Source of the DNA: Isoetes taiwanensis
Taxonomy: Eukaryota > Streptophyta > Lycopodiopsida > Isoetales > Isoetaceae
DNA: 64,000 bases
NCBI GenBank assembly: GCA_021234155.1
Contig: JAJEKV010000051.1
Span: 8,700,105 to 8,764,104 of the forward strand
Reading direction: 5' to 3'
This document shows, piece after piece, positions 23,046-34,434 of this stretch. Below the pieces are notes generated by a model. It made no database searches, had not been told where the DNA came from, and saw nothing but the letters and a program-made list of their open reading frames with translations. Made by a program: the position numbers and the translations under genes. Each line of letters begins with the position of its first letter. Position 1 is the stretch's first letter.

Positions 23046-25540
23046 GCACTATATTTTATCAAAGGCATCATAGTTAGCGAACTGAAACCGTAATGTCGAT
23101 AGGATATATTCGAAAGGCATCAAGGCTTCTTGACCATAAACAATTTTAAAAGGTGTTTGGCCCGCAGCAACCTTATAGGTAGTGTTGTAAGCCCATAAAA
23201 CCGTCCACAATTTTTTATGCCAATCTTTTCTGGAAGCAGCATAGATTTTCTTGAGAATAGAAATCAAGGTTTTGTTGGTGCTTTCTGCGAGGCCATTGCC
23301 TTGTGGATAGTAAGACGTGCTTTTTCTGTGATGGATGCGAAGATAATCAGTCAGCGCTTTAATGGTGTGATTCACAAAGTGAACACCACGATCATTGACA
23401 AGTTCCACGGGACACCCGAAGCGAGTGATAATGTGCGGTATACAATCTCGGGCCGTGTTGGATGCAATGTTGTCCGAGGGCACATGCTTCCGCCCACTTA
23501 GTGGCATAGTCCGTGAAGACAAGAATATAGTGTGCTCGGCTTTGTGTAGCTGGAGGATCCACAGGACCCACAGAATCCATTCTCCATTTACTTAAGGGAA
23601 GGGGTGTGGCAATTGGAGTTAGTGGTAGGGTATCACGAACAATGGGCAGATCCAAGAGTGCATGAACGTGAGCGTCTTTGAAAAGTGTCGGCCAAAAATA
23701 GTCAGTCAGGAGTATTTTTCTTATCGTGGTATTGTCATGGAAGTGATCACTCCCCAAGCCTTCGTGGGCTTGCCGAACTATGCATGGAATTTTGTGGAAA
23801 GAACACACCGTCTGAGAATTATATCTTTGCCTCTTTTGTATAGGTGGCAAACGACCATGGTATAGTCAGGAGCTTTACGAAGAAATTGTTGGTGGTGGAG
23901 ACGTTGGCGCTTAGGAGAGAGCGTGGGGTCCATGGACGCAAGTGCGCTTGTCAACAAATACAATTGATAATCATGGAACCAGTGACGCGTGGCTGTAACC
24001 AGAAAGAGTTGAGCATTAGGAATGGTATCAGAAACATTCATGGATAGATCATCCTTGTGAATGCAGGAGAGATAGTTTGAAATAGTATAAGACTTCCCAG
24101 GCTTGTGAATGATCTCGAAAGGAGCAAATTCTTGGAGAATGAGAACCCAGTGCACAATTTGTCGCAAGGGTGAAGTTTTGCTGATCATGTAGAGAAGAGC
24201 CTGATGGTCAAGAAAGAACTTGATTTTACTCCCCAGGAGATAATGGCGGAAGCATTAAACACAGAAGATGCGACCAAGAGCTTCACACCTATGTGGCGGA
24301 GTAATTCCCTTCTGCAAGATTAAGATTCCTACTGGCGAAACGAATGGGCTTGTCCTTATGAGGTTCATATTCCTGGAAGAATACAACAATCACAAATGCA
24401 GAGACATCCACATGCACATTAAGGGGTTTATCCCACCGAGGAGGTACGAGAACTGAAGCATGAGTGAGCAAAATTTTAAAGTATTGGAAAGCCATCTCGG
24501 CACGGGGGTTCCATGTCCAGTTTGCTTCATCCCGTGTAAGTTTATGAATCGGATTAGCTTTTTCAGCTAACCCAGGAATAAAGGTGGCATAATAATTAAC
24601 TTTGCCAAGAAAAGACCGTGTCTTCTTGATATTGGCAGGAGGCTTGGCTTACAGAACACAGCTGATTTTTGCTGGATCGGTAGTGATACCTTGATTGCTG
24701 ACCACATGTCCCAACAAGGCATCTGAAGTGACACAGAAGGTGCACTTTTCAGGATTTAGGGTTATGCCAGATCCATCACATTTTTGAAAGATAAGCTCCA
24801 ATTTGGAAATGTGATCTTCTTCTCCGAAAAGTCATTTTTAAAAACGTGAAGGAAGGCATTGTCCTTCATGAATTATTGAAAGACAGAAAGCATGATGCAT
24901 TGAAAAGTGAAGGGCAAATTTGAGAGACCAAAGGGAACCACTTTGTAGGCAAAAGTGCCCACAACATGGTGAACATAGTTTTCATTTGATCTTTAGCATG
25001 GATAGAAATTTGATTGTAACCCAAAAAACCATCCATAATATCATGACCAGCAACCTCTTCCATGACTTCATCTGTGAAGGGTAAAAGAAAATGCTCCCTC
25101 TTCGTAGCCTGATTTAATTTTCGATAATCCACGCAACCTCAAATCTTACAATTGTGTTTAAGAGCAATAACTATAAGGCTCACTCATTCAGAATATTTTA
25201 CTTTGTAAATGAGATCTAAGATTCAAAAATTTGCCAATTTCGCCTTCACATGGTCACGGTAATTTGGGTTGAGCCTATGCTCTCATTGCTAGATGGGGTA
25301 GGAAATCAGATTTGGTGGGAATTGTGAGTTGACCCAATTCTTTCATGATACTATGTAAATCTTTGTAGCTCCATGCAAAAATATGTTTCAACCTTTTGAA
25401 ACGTTTGACAGCTTTTTCTCTATAAGAGTAGGGTAAAGTTTGAGAATAGTGGCCAGACTGAGGGGAATCTTGATCTTCGCAAGTTTTTCTTGAAGTTCGA
25501 GTAGAATACCAGGGTTAGTGCTTGTGCTAATAAAGTGAGG
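23046..25540 (-). pseudogene. Ty3/gypsy pol remnant: RT, RNase H, integrase
   Basis: From high to low coordinates: RT pieces (NPNYRDHVKAKLANFL, then VDYRKLNQATKREHF) near 25300-24870; RT connection (LNPEKCTFCVTSD) near 24760; RNase H region (VLVPPRWDKPLNVHVD, FASRNLNLAEGNYSAT) at 24495-24289; tether (FEIIHKPGKS) near 24110; integrase zinc-binding and core region with VFTDYATKWAE, LVNDRGVHF and GLAESTNKTL, which carry the DDE triad, at 23800-23200. The C-terminal frame ends near 23049. Several frameshifts and stops separate these blocks, and the RT xxDD box appears mutated (VFKNDF). It is an inactive copy in minus orientation. Confidence 0.88.
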
Positions 25541-25544
25541 TGGG

Positions 25545-27712
25545 TCCATGAACTTCTTTTAGAAGTTCGACTTCAGCATATCAAATGCCTTCAGATGCCA
25601 AATGAAAATCCAAATGCACTATTCTTTCGAACTCCATTGAGAATAAAATTGCAGATATACCAATTCTGGAGAAAGCTATGGCCACCAAATTGTTGGGACT
25701 TCCTCTTGCACTGGATATGAGTCTACATGGTCTTTGGTCTTCAATCACAAACAAAATTAAAAGGAAATTCATGATGTATCCTGCCTCCCTTTCCTTGGCA
25801 GGTAGAGTGGAAATTGCCAATACAGTGATAGCCAGCACTCATATTTACTTCTCATCTGTAATTGTGGCAGATAAAGCAACTTATGGGGAAATTGAGTCTG
25901 CCATTAGAAAATTCATTTGGCAGGGGGATTGCAAGGTTGCTTGGCAGAATCTCACTACTCCAAAGGATTCTGGAGGCCTTGGTTATAAGGATCTCTTCAA
26001 GCAAGCGCAGGCCCGCAAAGCTGGTCTGGCGGGCTCTATGCTTTTCTCATAAACTCTCCTGCTATGTCTTTCATCAGGTACTGGATCCAGCAATCTAAAC
26101 CAGTGGGAAGCAACTCAATTCATCAGACTCGGCCTTTTACCAATTAACAGCAGATCCCCATACATCTTCTATCATGAAGCGACTTTTGGAGGCCTGGAAT
26201 GAAGTCTCCCACTGTTTTCATGTTGATGACTTCCACAAGGTAAGCTCAACTTTCCATTTCTTTTGGCATGACAATTTACTACCAACAGAGGCAGGGTGTT
26301 TGGCCCTCAAACATCCAAGGAAATACAAAGAATGGAGTGATGCAGGGTTTAAATCCATTCCTGACCTCAGAAGCAATGGACGATGGTTTACCTGGCAGGA
26401 AATGGCAACAAAAATTAGTAGCTCTCAGGTAAACAAGAAGATATTTTTTTCAACCTCTCAGCCCTTGAGCAATTGGGAAGACTCATCAGATCCTATTTCA
26501 TGGAGTTGTGAAGGGAAAAAGAACTACAGTGTATCCAGAATTTACAGAATGATCATTCACCCTTCAGATCTCAAGGTCACTACAAAATGGGGGTATACAC
26601 AGCAAGAGGCAATTAAGATAAATATTGATGGTTGGCAGGCCTATTGTGCTAAAAAGATCCTCTTATTTAGATGCTTGCTGTTGAACCAGAGTTTGTCCAC
26701 CAATGACAGACTAGCCAAATATAAGGCAACATATTCTAATATCTGCCCATTGGGCTGTCAGCTCCCAGAATCCAATCTGCATGTTTTTCAATGCCCTCGA
26801 CTTCTGCCCTTTTGGGTCTGGGCTCAAAATCTCTGCATGGCCACCCCTGGTTCCTCAGCTCAGGAATTCTTTGTCTTTTTGAATTTTCCAAGTGCCTTCT
26901 GTGGTACCTTGAGAACACTGGCCCTCTGGTCCATATGGAAACATCGAAACAGAGTCCTGCATGATCAAAAAACTTTCAACCTTAATTGGATCAAAGCCTG
27001 CTTTCAATCCTTGCTGGTCGAGACTGCCATAGCTCATAGAAGATGCAAGGGTTCAGCATATGACAGAAATTGGGATTCTCTTAGGAATTACCATGGTTTC
27101 TATGCTTTTTTTAAATTGTCTATTACTGATGCTGATGTTGACAATGACAGATTTTGTAACCGAGCATTATGATATGGTCATCCCTCTTGGACGGGGGAGA
27201 TATGACCCGAAGCCGACTTTTGAGCAGTGGACAAGGGGGTAGATCAAAGCTAAAGTGATTACTCTGAAGCAGCACATCTGGGCCCAGACAGCTATTGGGG
27301 TTATTCTGGAGTATGAACTGCCAAATGGGAAGAGCATTTTGACATAACTTCAGAGATTATGCTGCACTTTATGGTCCACACCCCTCTAAATCTAGACGAG
27401 CTCGAGACAGTGTTTCATATTGTGCAGGCTGATCCACTGGAGTTTGCCTTGGGCTATGAATGAAGAAATGAACGAGCTGTTTTTCATCTGAACAATCACA
27501 GACATATTGGTGTCTCTTTTTAATTTTGTGGTACAGCTAATTTTGCTTATCTAGCTGTGCTCCTTTTCAGTCCCTTCCTTTTTGGGATGAGTAAGCATTG
27601 CAAAGGTTTATTTTTTCCTTTGCAATTGCTGTATATATTCATGTAATCTCTCTTTTGCATGTAATATCAAAGCTGCCTTAACCTCAAAAAAAAAAAAAAA
27701 AAAAAAAAAAAA
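25545..27712 (+). mobile_element. 5'-truncated LINE retrotransposon with poly-A tail
   Basis: Plus-strand coding remnants of the LINE reverse-transcriptase C terminus and zf-RVT region lead into a 3' untranslated part and a 27-A tail (27686-27712). The left junction is approximate (25530-25600). No convincing target-site duplication was found, which can happen with truncated LINE insertions. It interrupts the minus-strand Ty3 element between gag/protease and RT. Confidence 0.85.
25678..27172 (+). pseudogene. LINE ORF2 C-terminal remnant (RT tail and zf-RVT)
   Basis: One frame (25678-26052) reads MATKLLGLPLALDM and then FIWQGDCKVAW and SGGLGYKDLFKQAQARKAGL, the RT-to-zinc-finger linker typical of plant LINE elements. 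After a stop at 26050 and a frame change, 26174-27172 stays open for 332 codons. It contains CLLLNQSLSTNDRLAKY, CPLGCQLPESNLHVFQCPRL and LALWSIWKHRNRVLHD, the zf-RVT Cys/His region. The endonuclease and RT palm domains are missing because of 5' truncation. Not functional. Confidence 0.85.
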
Positions 27713-27877
27713 GGGGTATGTATGGGTACGTGGAGGAGGCGTGGATGCAGAAGGTTCGGATCCTTTTATTTGAGCATGGGTAGTAGTATAGACATTGGCC
27801 AGTGTGTGGCTTTCTACTGCTCCTATGAGATGAAGAGTACTTTGTCGAACTTTGGACATGACATGTGGCATGAGGTG
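27713..27877 (-). pseudogene. Ty3 host fragment between LINE and LTR element 1
   Basis: The minus frame reads MPHVMSKVRQSTLHLIGAVE and on to a Pro-rich stretch before the LINE poly-A. It is continuous with the gag segment at 31156-31523 once the intervening element is removed. Confidence 0.7.
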
Positions 27878-28684
27878 TGATATGGCGCATGCTAGGGGGA
27901 GTAGTCCAAAAGAAAAGAACTAAGGCAATGGGGCATTGAAAACCAATGGTTATAAGGCAAGGGGCAAGATATTTTAAGCAACCATTAACGAAAAAGGAAA
28001 GGGGGATATTTTTAAAGGAAAGGAAAATATCTTAAGCAAGGCAAATATCGAAATAGGTTTCGATGCAACTAATTATGGTTCAAAAAAGGCATGGATCGGG
28101 AGGTGATCGAAATATAGCAGCAGTAACCCTTTTCACCAACAAAAGGGCCGATTTGGCTACAAATAACGGCCAGTATCAGAGTTACGGCAGCAAAAAACTT
28201 CAGTCTTCACTTCCGGCTCCTGCAGAATCCGGCAATCTATAAATCTTCTACTTCGGCTTCAATAAACCGGTCCCTGATTGCTGTTGCCTAAGTCCGACCT
28301 GCGCCTCTCTGATTTAGCCAAAGATCTTGCAGGCGGGGCTTCTGGGTCTGCATTGATTGCTGGCTTTTCCTGATAAGTCCGAGTTTGAATCAAATTCTTT
28401 TCCTTGGCGGTTGGATTAAGCCCATCTAAGCCAATACTGTTGTAGATTGGATTGATCATAAGCTGAAGGGGATAATAGGCTGTGATCAATTCCTTTCACT
28501 CTATTCCCTTGGAAATTGCCTTAGTTCTTTTTCTGGATCCGGTTGGGTGGAAACTGGATGCCCAATCCTTTGGTTGTGGAAACCAAGCTATTTGTTCTTA
28601 TCAAAAGATTGTTTCTTCTTTATCTTGTCTATACAATTGTTGTTCTAAGTAGTTACGTCTTTAAGTTTTCCTTAAAGCGTATCA
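27878..28684 (+). repeat. 5' LTR of gag-only element
   Basis: 807 bp. The 3' part ends in TTTTCCTTAAAGCGTATCA. Differs from the 3' LTR mainly by a few substitutions and a small indel near GCTAGGGGGAGTAGTCC. Confidence 0.88.
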
Positions 28685-28686
28685 AG

Positions 28687-28699
28687 TGGTATCAGAGCC
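28687..28699 (+). other. Primer-binding site, tRNA-Met type
   Basis: TGGTATCAGAGCC, the standard complement of the initiator tRNA-Met 3' end, two bases downstream of the LTR. Confidence 0.9.
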
Positions 28700-28721
28700 T
28701 ATCGATCCTCATATCTGATCA

Positions 28722-29921
28722 ATGGCCCAACGCTTCAATGTTACTGAAGCACAATATCAACAAGCCTTGTCTAATGCTAGCTATATTGCATCCCAGTTAG
28801 CATTGCCCACGCCGAGCAATCAGCAAGAGTATGACAGGCAAGTGGAATTGCTGTCTATTCTGTATTGCTTTCTTCCAGATATTTATCTGCAACCTTTGCA
28901 ACCTCCTCTGCCTAATGGTCCTCCACCAGTAACTCCTCCACCGCCACCAAAGCTGAGAAAATGGTTAGAGAAAGCAGATATGCCGTCTTTCAAAGGGGGA
29001 AAGACAAAGCCTGTCAAGGTTGTCAGTTTCATTAGCCAGTGGGAAAAGTTCTTTGAACGTGTGCAGGCAACAGATGTAGAAAGGTTGCAAGCCATGGACA
29101 CTTACTTAAAAGATCAAGCCCAAGCATGGTGGCAAGGCAGACGAGAATGTGATCCCAAGATTAATAATTGGGAAAGTTTCAAAACGGCTTTTGAAGCACA
29201 TTATTTACCCTCTAACTATCACAGTGAGTTACGCAGGGAATGGGATCGTCTGAAACAGGGGAAAACTGAGAGTATTCAATCCTACACTTCCAAATTCACT
29301 CATTTAGCGGCATTAATAAGGAATCTGGATGGGAAAGAGCTTCTGAGAAAATATGTCAGTGGATGTAGGGATGAGTTTTATGCGGAAATGGAAATATTTC
29401 ACCCTAAAGATTTAAATGAAGCCATAAAAGTAGCATCTGAAGTGGAGCGGAAAATAGATCCAAAATCTAGGAAACTTGATTTCTGGGATGAGAAAACCTC
29501 AGATCAAGAGGATAAAAAGAGTAGTAAAGAGAAAAACGGAGGTAAGGAAGCTTCCAAGAATTTCAAGAGGAAGAGAAATAATGGCAATGGTAATGGTTCC
29601 AAAAGGAAGCGAGAGGAGGGGAGACAAAGTCGACTGCGGAAGGAAACTAAGGAACCAAAGGGAGGTTGCTACAGATGCGGAGGAAATCATTTCCTAAAGG
29701 ATTGTCCGTTTGGAGAAGGGGGAATCACAAAAGTGGAACCACCTAAACCTCAAAAGGTTGTACAAATGCATGCTATTGAAGGTCCCAAGCCCATGGAGGA
29801 TATACCGAAGACCTCTAAAGCTGCTGATGAGCGGAAGAAAAGTGTAAGCTTCCAAGATGAGGAAAGGGCAAAGGCTATTGCCAAAGAACGGAGGTGGCTC
29901 CAAATTGGAACTATGGGGTAA
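28722..29921 (+). CDS. Gag protein of non-autonomous LTR retrotransposon, intact
   Basis: The 399-residue frame starts 23 bases after the primer site. Residues ~1-85 are variable and end in a Pro-rich stretch. A Retrotrans_gag core follows (KPVKVVSFISQWEKFFERV, AMDTYLKDQAQAWWQGRRE, YHSELRREWDRLKQGKTESI, LRKYVSGCRDEFYAEMEI). A very basic Lys/Arg/Asn linker (~260-310) leads to a CCHC-like knuckle CYRCGGNHFLKDC (CX2CX3HX4C). The tail is charged. Gag forms the particle that packages element RNA; the knuckle and basic linker bind RNA. The frame has no break, in contrast to every other retroelement gene in this window. The stop is followed by ~430 bp of non-coding sequence before the 3' LTR, so pol is truly absent. 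Confidence 0.9.
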   Translation: MAQRFNVTEAQYQQALSNASYIASQLALPTPSNQQEYDRQVELLSILYCFLPDIYLQPLQPPLPNGPPPVTPPPPPKLRKWLEKADMPSFKGGKTKPVKVVSFISQWEKFFERVQATDVERLQAMDTYLKDQAQAWWQGRRECDPKINNWESFKTAFEAHYLPSNYHSELRREWDRLKQGKTESIQSYTSKFTHLAALIRNLDGKELLRKYVSGCRDEFYAEMEIFHPKDLNEAIKVASEVERKIDPKSRKLDFWDEKTSDQEDKKSSKEKNGGKEASKNFKRKRNNGNGNGSKRKREEGRQSRLRKETKEPKGGCYRCGGNHFLKDCPFGEGGITKVEPPKPQKVVQMHAIEGPKPMEDIPKTSKAADERKKSVSFQDEERAKAIAKERRWLQIGTMG

Positions 29922-30099
29922 AAATAGTAAAAATTTACATCTCTTAGGATAAGATTTGTAAGATTTGATTTGATTTGTAAGATTTGATTTTTATGTGGAA
30001 TGAAAATTAAATGATTATGAAAGCATGGTGCATTAGATGTAAATTTTTGAAAAATGGTAATTGTGGTATAGCACAATAGGCCTAACGAAAATTACATCG

Positions 30100-30216
30100 G
30101 TATCGCGGAGATACTGTATCGCGGAGATACAATTAAACTATCAAGTAGTACCGCGGAGGTACGAACGATAACGATGTACCGCGGAGGTACAAGGATATAT
30201 CGTACTGTGGAAGTAC
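30100..30216 (+). other. Cluster of five 15-nt hairpins with covarying stems
   Basis: Five 15-mers fold as 5-bp stems with a 5-nt loop: GTATCGCGGAGATAC (30100, 30116), GTACCGCGGAGGTAC (30148, 30176) and GTACTGTGGAAGTAC (30202). Stem positions 4 and 5 change with their partners (T:A to C:G, and C:G to T:A), while the loop stays GCGGA or GTGGA. This sits between gag and the 3' LTR. Confidence 0.75.
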
Positions 30217-30348
30217 GCGGATATCCATAACTATTTCTTGAATTTGCAGAACCTTCAGACACATGGGAGCAATCGCTTTAGGAAGGGATGGGCCCCACTG
30301 GAGCGTCTCTGAAAGATCGCGGACGATCTTCTTTAAGAAGGGATGGAT

Positions 30349-31150
30349 TGATATGGGGCATGCTAGTGGTCCAAAAAAAAAAGAACTAAGGCAATGGGGC
30401 ATTGAAAACCAATGGTTACAAGGCAAGGGGCAAGATATTTTAAGCAACCATTAACGAAAAAGGAAAGGGGGATATTTTTAAAGGAAAGGAAAATATCTTA
30501 AGCAAGGCAAATATCGAAATAGGTTTCGATGCAACTAATTATGGTTCAAAAAAGGCATGGATCGGGAGGTGATCGAAATATAGCAGCAGTAACCCTTTTC
30601 ACCGACAAAAGGGCCGATTTGGCTACAAATAACGGCCAGTATCAGAGTTACGGCATCAAAAAACTTCAGTCTTCACTGCCGGCTCCTGCAGAATCCGGCA
30701 ATCTATAAATCTTCTACTTCGGCTTCAGTAAACCGGTCCCTGATTGCTGTTGCCTAAGTCCGACCTGCGCCTCTCTGATTTAGCCGAAGATCTTGCAGGC
30801 GGGGCTTCTGGGTCTGCATTGATTGCTGGCTTTTCCTGATAAGTCCGAGCTTGAATCAAATTCTTTTCCTTGGCGGTTGGATTAAGCCCATCTAAGCCAA
30901 TACTGTTGTAGATTGGATTGATCATAAGCTGAAGGGGATAATAGGCTGTGATCAATTCCTTTCACTCTATTCCCTTGGAAATTGCCTTAGTTCTTTTTCT
31001 GGATCCGGTTGGGTGGAAACTGGATGCCCAATCCTTTGGTTGTGGAAAACAAGCTATTTGTTCTTATCAAAAGATTGTTTCTTCTTTATCTTGTCTATAC
31101 AATTGTTGTTCTAAGTAGTTACGTCTTTAAGTTTTCCTTAAAGCGTATCA
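30349..31150 (+). repeat. 3' LTR of gag-only element
   Basis: 802 bp, preceded by a purine-rich tract (AAGAAGGGATGGAT) that can serve as polypurine primer. Confidence 0.88.
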
Positions 31151-31155
31151 AGGTG

Positions 31156-31523
31156 ATCAAGATCTGGTGCAAAATGAACAAATTTAGAAGCGGAATCCAC
31201 TGGAACTGTATCCACTGCATAAGCAGACCTTTTATCCTGAGAGATAAGCTGATAGGGTCGGTACCGTGGGTTTGGCGTGATACTAACCCAACCCAATTGG
31301 AACATTGAACCGAAGGATTCAAGGCCTAATAGATTTCTTCTTAAGCTTGCTGATCCAAAGGGACCTGAGAAGGAGCGTGGTTGTTTGTTATTGCTGCTAA
31401 AGTGCGCGTGGCAGTTTCTTCAACGTGGGTCTGGGACCCTGTTTACCATTGACGACCCATAGTTGATAAGCAGTGAGGCGGCCGGATGCTGTTTGATTGG
31501 TACCTGGCAATTGGACGTGTGTT
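31156..31523 (-). pseudogene. Ty3 host gag C-terminal fragment
   Basis: Minus-strand reading contains AYAVDTVPVDSASKFVHFAP near 31160-31220, joining in frame with the 27877 fragment. Farther upstream the frame is interrupted by stops. It has an unrelated insertion on each side. Confidence 0.65.
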
Positions 31524-31528
31524 ACTTG

Positions 31529-31854
31529 TGAGTTCTTGGCATACACCCTGTAGCAGCAGTCTATGACTGCCGGATGCTACAAAGCTGTCATGCCCATGAT
31601 CACAAAACAAGAACAAGAAAAACAAATATGTACAAAGAATGAAGGGAACGTGGCCAAATTAGGCTCTCCAAATTTGAGATAAAACCTGAGTACATCTGAA
31701 GAGGCTCTGGTTTAATATAGTGTAGACCGCAAATCTGAGCCCTACATCTAGCTAAATCTAAGCCATACACGTAAGTTAACCTAAACATGCCAAGTGTCGT
31801 CTGCCATCACTGACACCTAACATGTGTACAATGTTAACCACTAGGTGGTTAACA
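31529..31854 (-). repeat. 3' LTR of non-coding element (plus-strand left copy)
   Basis: Starts TGAGTTCTTGGC and ends GGTGGTTAACA on the plus strand. The outer minus-strand terminus is a palindrome, GTTAACCAC, loop TAG, GTGGTTAAC (31833-31853). Confidence 0.85.
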
Positions 31855-32219
31855 CTGCCTCCCCCCTAAAAGTTTTTAGCACAAAAACATGTACAAACTT
31901 TTATAAGATAAGTCCGACAATTACAACATGGTGCCAAAAATTTTAAGGGTGGAAATGATGGTAATGGTTGGGTTGTGTCGCCATAAAAAGATCTTCATAA
32001 ACGCGTTGATGACGAAGAAGATCCGAAGGAATGTCGATGCAGAGCGTGGATCATAGGAACTGGGGCAAGAAAAAGATGAATACCATCCGCTTATATCATG
32101 GATAAGTCCATTTGAATAAACAATGCCCAAAAGATTGCTTAAAAACAATTATTATAGGGGGGTTTAAAAACGTAAGCACCATGAAAGCATCCCCCATGAT
32201 CGACCATATGAAAGTTGAA

Positions 32220-32495
32220 TATCTGGAACAGAGCGTGACTGGAGTTTGTCAGAGCATGGGCCGTGAGCTATGAGCGTAACCATGGGCAGGGCTTTTTTTT
32301 TTTGGCGTGTGTGAGCGTGGAAACAAGGAGCGTGGGTTTGGTGTGAGCAAGCGTGGACATGGGCCATGAGGCGTGGCCGTGGCCATGGCCGTGGGCGGTT
32401 ACTAGCTAGCCAAAAGTGTTGTGCCCATGGCGTGGATCGTGGCATGGAAAATTGTGAAGTATTAGCGTGGACGCCCGTGAGCCAGCGTGAGCCCT
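32220..32495. repeat. GCGTG-motif cluster inside the non-coding element
   Basis: Variants of GAGCGTGG, GGCGTGG and GGCCGTGG recur around twenty times over ~270 bp. The motif is interspersed rather than strictly tandem. Function unknown. Confidence 0.55.
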
Positions 32496-34100
32496 AACAA
32501 CAGTATTGTATCTGGGCCATAGATCTTAGGCGTACAAATCATAGCCGTTTGGAAAAAAAAACCCTAGCAAAGTATGAACTGCAACCCTAGCGTGAGGCAG
32601 ATAGAGGTATGACAGCCGGATTTGCTGCAACAGAGGTATAGCGGCCAAGATTTACAGATTTCTTCTGATAGAAAATTTGAAAATGGAGTGCAAGCCTCGG
32701 ATATAGTAGTTGCTGATAGAAATTGTAAAAAATGGACGCAGGGCCCAGATAGAGTGCCGAAAGTGGAGCAGTGATGCTATTTTTTGCCTGATTTTGCTGG
32801 ATAGGTGGCCAGATTTGCTCTTAAGATTGAATGCAAGTGCTTGAAGCTTGCTGAAATGGTGGCCAAAATCACTGCAACAGGTTTAGAAACTTGGTAGATC
32901 AGAAATCGGTGCCAACAAAGTAGTGGTTCCTAGTTTTCGTGCACCAAAACGAGGTAAAATTGCTTCGAAAAATATGTTGATGCAGATGAGGCTCTAAGCC
33001 CAACTGGAAGTTTGATATGCTAACAATACTTGTTTGCAGATGATGGACCAGAAAGACTGGAAAAATCCGAGTTTGAGGGCAAGGTTGAATAGTTCTTGTG
33101 CTTCAATACGAGTTGTGCTTGATTGAATAGTGCTTCTGCAGCCAGTATATGCGTTAAACAGATGGATAAGGGCTAGCAGGGATGTTGGCCCTCTTAAAAA
33201 CTCAATAATAAAGACATGATTGCTGTGTGCAGATGCCAAAGTGTTGGAGGAAGAGCTGCACGAAGACTTGAATCCTTCTTAGAGCCTTTGAATGATGTCT
33301 TTGTACACAAAATAAACTGATAAAACTTTGATGCAGGCCCTGATATGCGCTGAATAAAAAGTGCTGTATATGATTTGAAAAAAAAGCTCTGATGCTTGCT
33401 TTAGTGAATACAGGGACTAGTCTGTTGCAGATGAACGACATGAAGAAGCAAGTAACTCGCCCTTGAGAAATCTGTCTGATTTTGAATCATAAGGGAGGGC
33501 TAGCCAAAGTGCTGGCCCTTTGCTAAATAAATTGAAAAAGAAATCTTCATGGAAAACTGAGAATTGGCAGATACAAACCGAGATGCTCCATATTGATATG
33601 CTCCCTGTGATCTGTGATGCACTCTAGGTAATGTGATACATAATATTTTTGTTTTTTTTTTGAATTGGGTGTGCAAAGGGCATAAATATCTGTTAAACTG
33701 AGATAAAATAATCATGGGATATTGACAATTTTCCAGCAGACATAAGATAAAAAAGGATCAAATGTTTGATTTTTTCTGAAAATCTTGCAGAGAGGAGTGA
33801 TGTCACCACTCCAGAAATCCTCTACTTTAAAACTGTGCTTGCTGCACCATGAAAAACAGAGTTTTGAAAACTGTTTTTATAACAAAACTAATTGCTAACG
33901 ATTTAATTGACAAAGGGGCCTCCAGTTGGACCATTTTAACAACTGGTTGGACCAAATAAGGGGGTTTTTAGGGTTGAGAGTAATATACACGGAGTATTGA
34001 AAAACTGATGATGATAATAGCAGCAAGGACAACAGCAAAATAGCAAGGCTCAAGAAAGTGATCAAGAGCGAACCCGGCATAACGGCGCCACTGTTAATTG

Positions 34101-34429
34101 TGAGTTCTTGGCATACACCCTGCAACAACAGTCTATGATCACAAAGCTGCCAGATGCTACAAAGCTGCCATGCTCATGATCACAAAACAAGAACAAGAAG
34201 AACAAATATGTACAAAGAATGAACGTGGCCAAATGAGGCTCTCTAAATTTGAGATAAAACCTGAGTACATCTGAAGAGGCTCTGGTCTAATATAGTGTAG
34301 ACCGCAAATCTGAGCCCTACATCTAGCTAAATCTAAGCCATACACTTAAGTTAACCTAAACATGCCAAGTGTCGTCTGCCACCACTGACATCTAACATGT
34401 GTAGAATGTTAACCACTTGGTGGTTAACA
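34101..34429 (-). repeat. 5' LTR of non-coding element (plus-strand right copy)
   Basis: Matches the left copy with scattered substitutions and one small indel. The terminal palindrome is conserved with loop TTG (34408-34428). Confidence 0.85.
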
Positions 34430-34434
34430 ACTTG

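Larger units (their letters stand above)
27878..31150 (+). mobile_element. Gag-only LTR retrotransposon (3.27 kb), target duplication AGGTG
   Basis: Two ~805-bp LTRs (27878-28684 and 30349-31150) in direct orientation start TGATATGG and end CGTATCA. A 5-bp duplication AGGTG flanks them (27873-27877 and 31151-31155). A tRNA-Met primer site TGGTATCAGAGCC lies at 28687-28699, two bases after the LTR. The internal region holds one intact gag frame and no protease, RT or integrase, matching non-autonomous TR-GAG type elements that borrow pol in trans. High LTR identity and an intact gag suggest a fairly recent insertion. Confidence 0.92.
31529..34429 (-). mobile_element. Non-coding LTR retrotransposon (2.9 kb), target duplication ACTTG
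   Basis: Direct LTRs (31529-31854 and 34101-34429, ~327 bp) are flanked by ACTTG at 31524-31528 and 34430-34434. Orientation is minus: a GGCGCCGTTATGCCGGG primer site (tRNA-Asp-like) lies inside the right LTR at about 34070-34090, and a purine tract TTTTAGGGGGGAGGCAG lies inside the left LTR (about 31855-31875). The 2.25-kb interior has no gag or pol frame. Confidence 0.88.
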
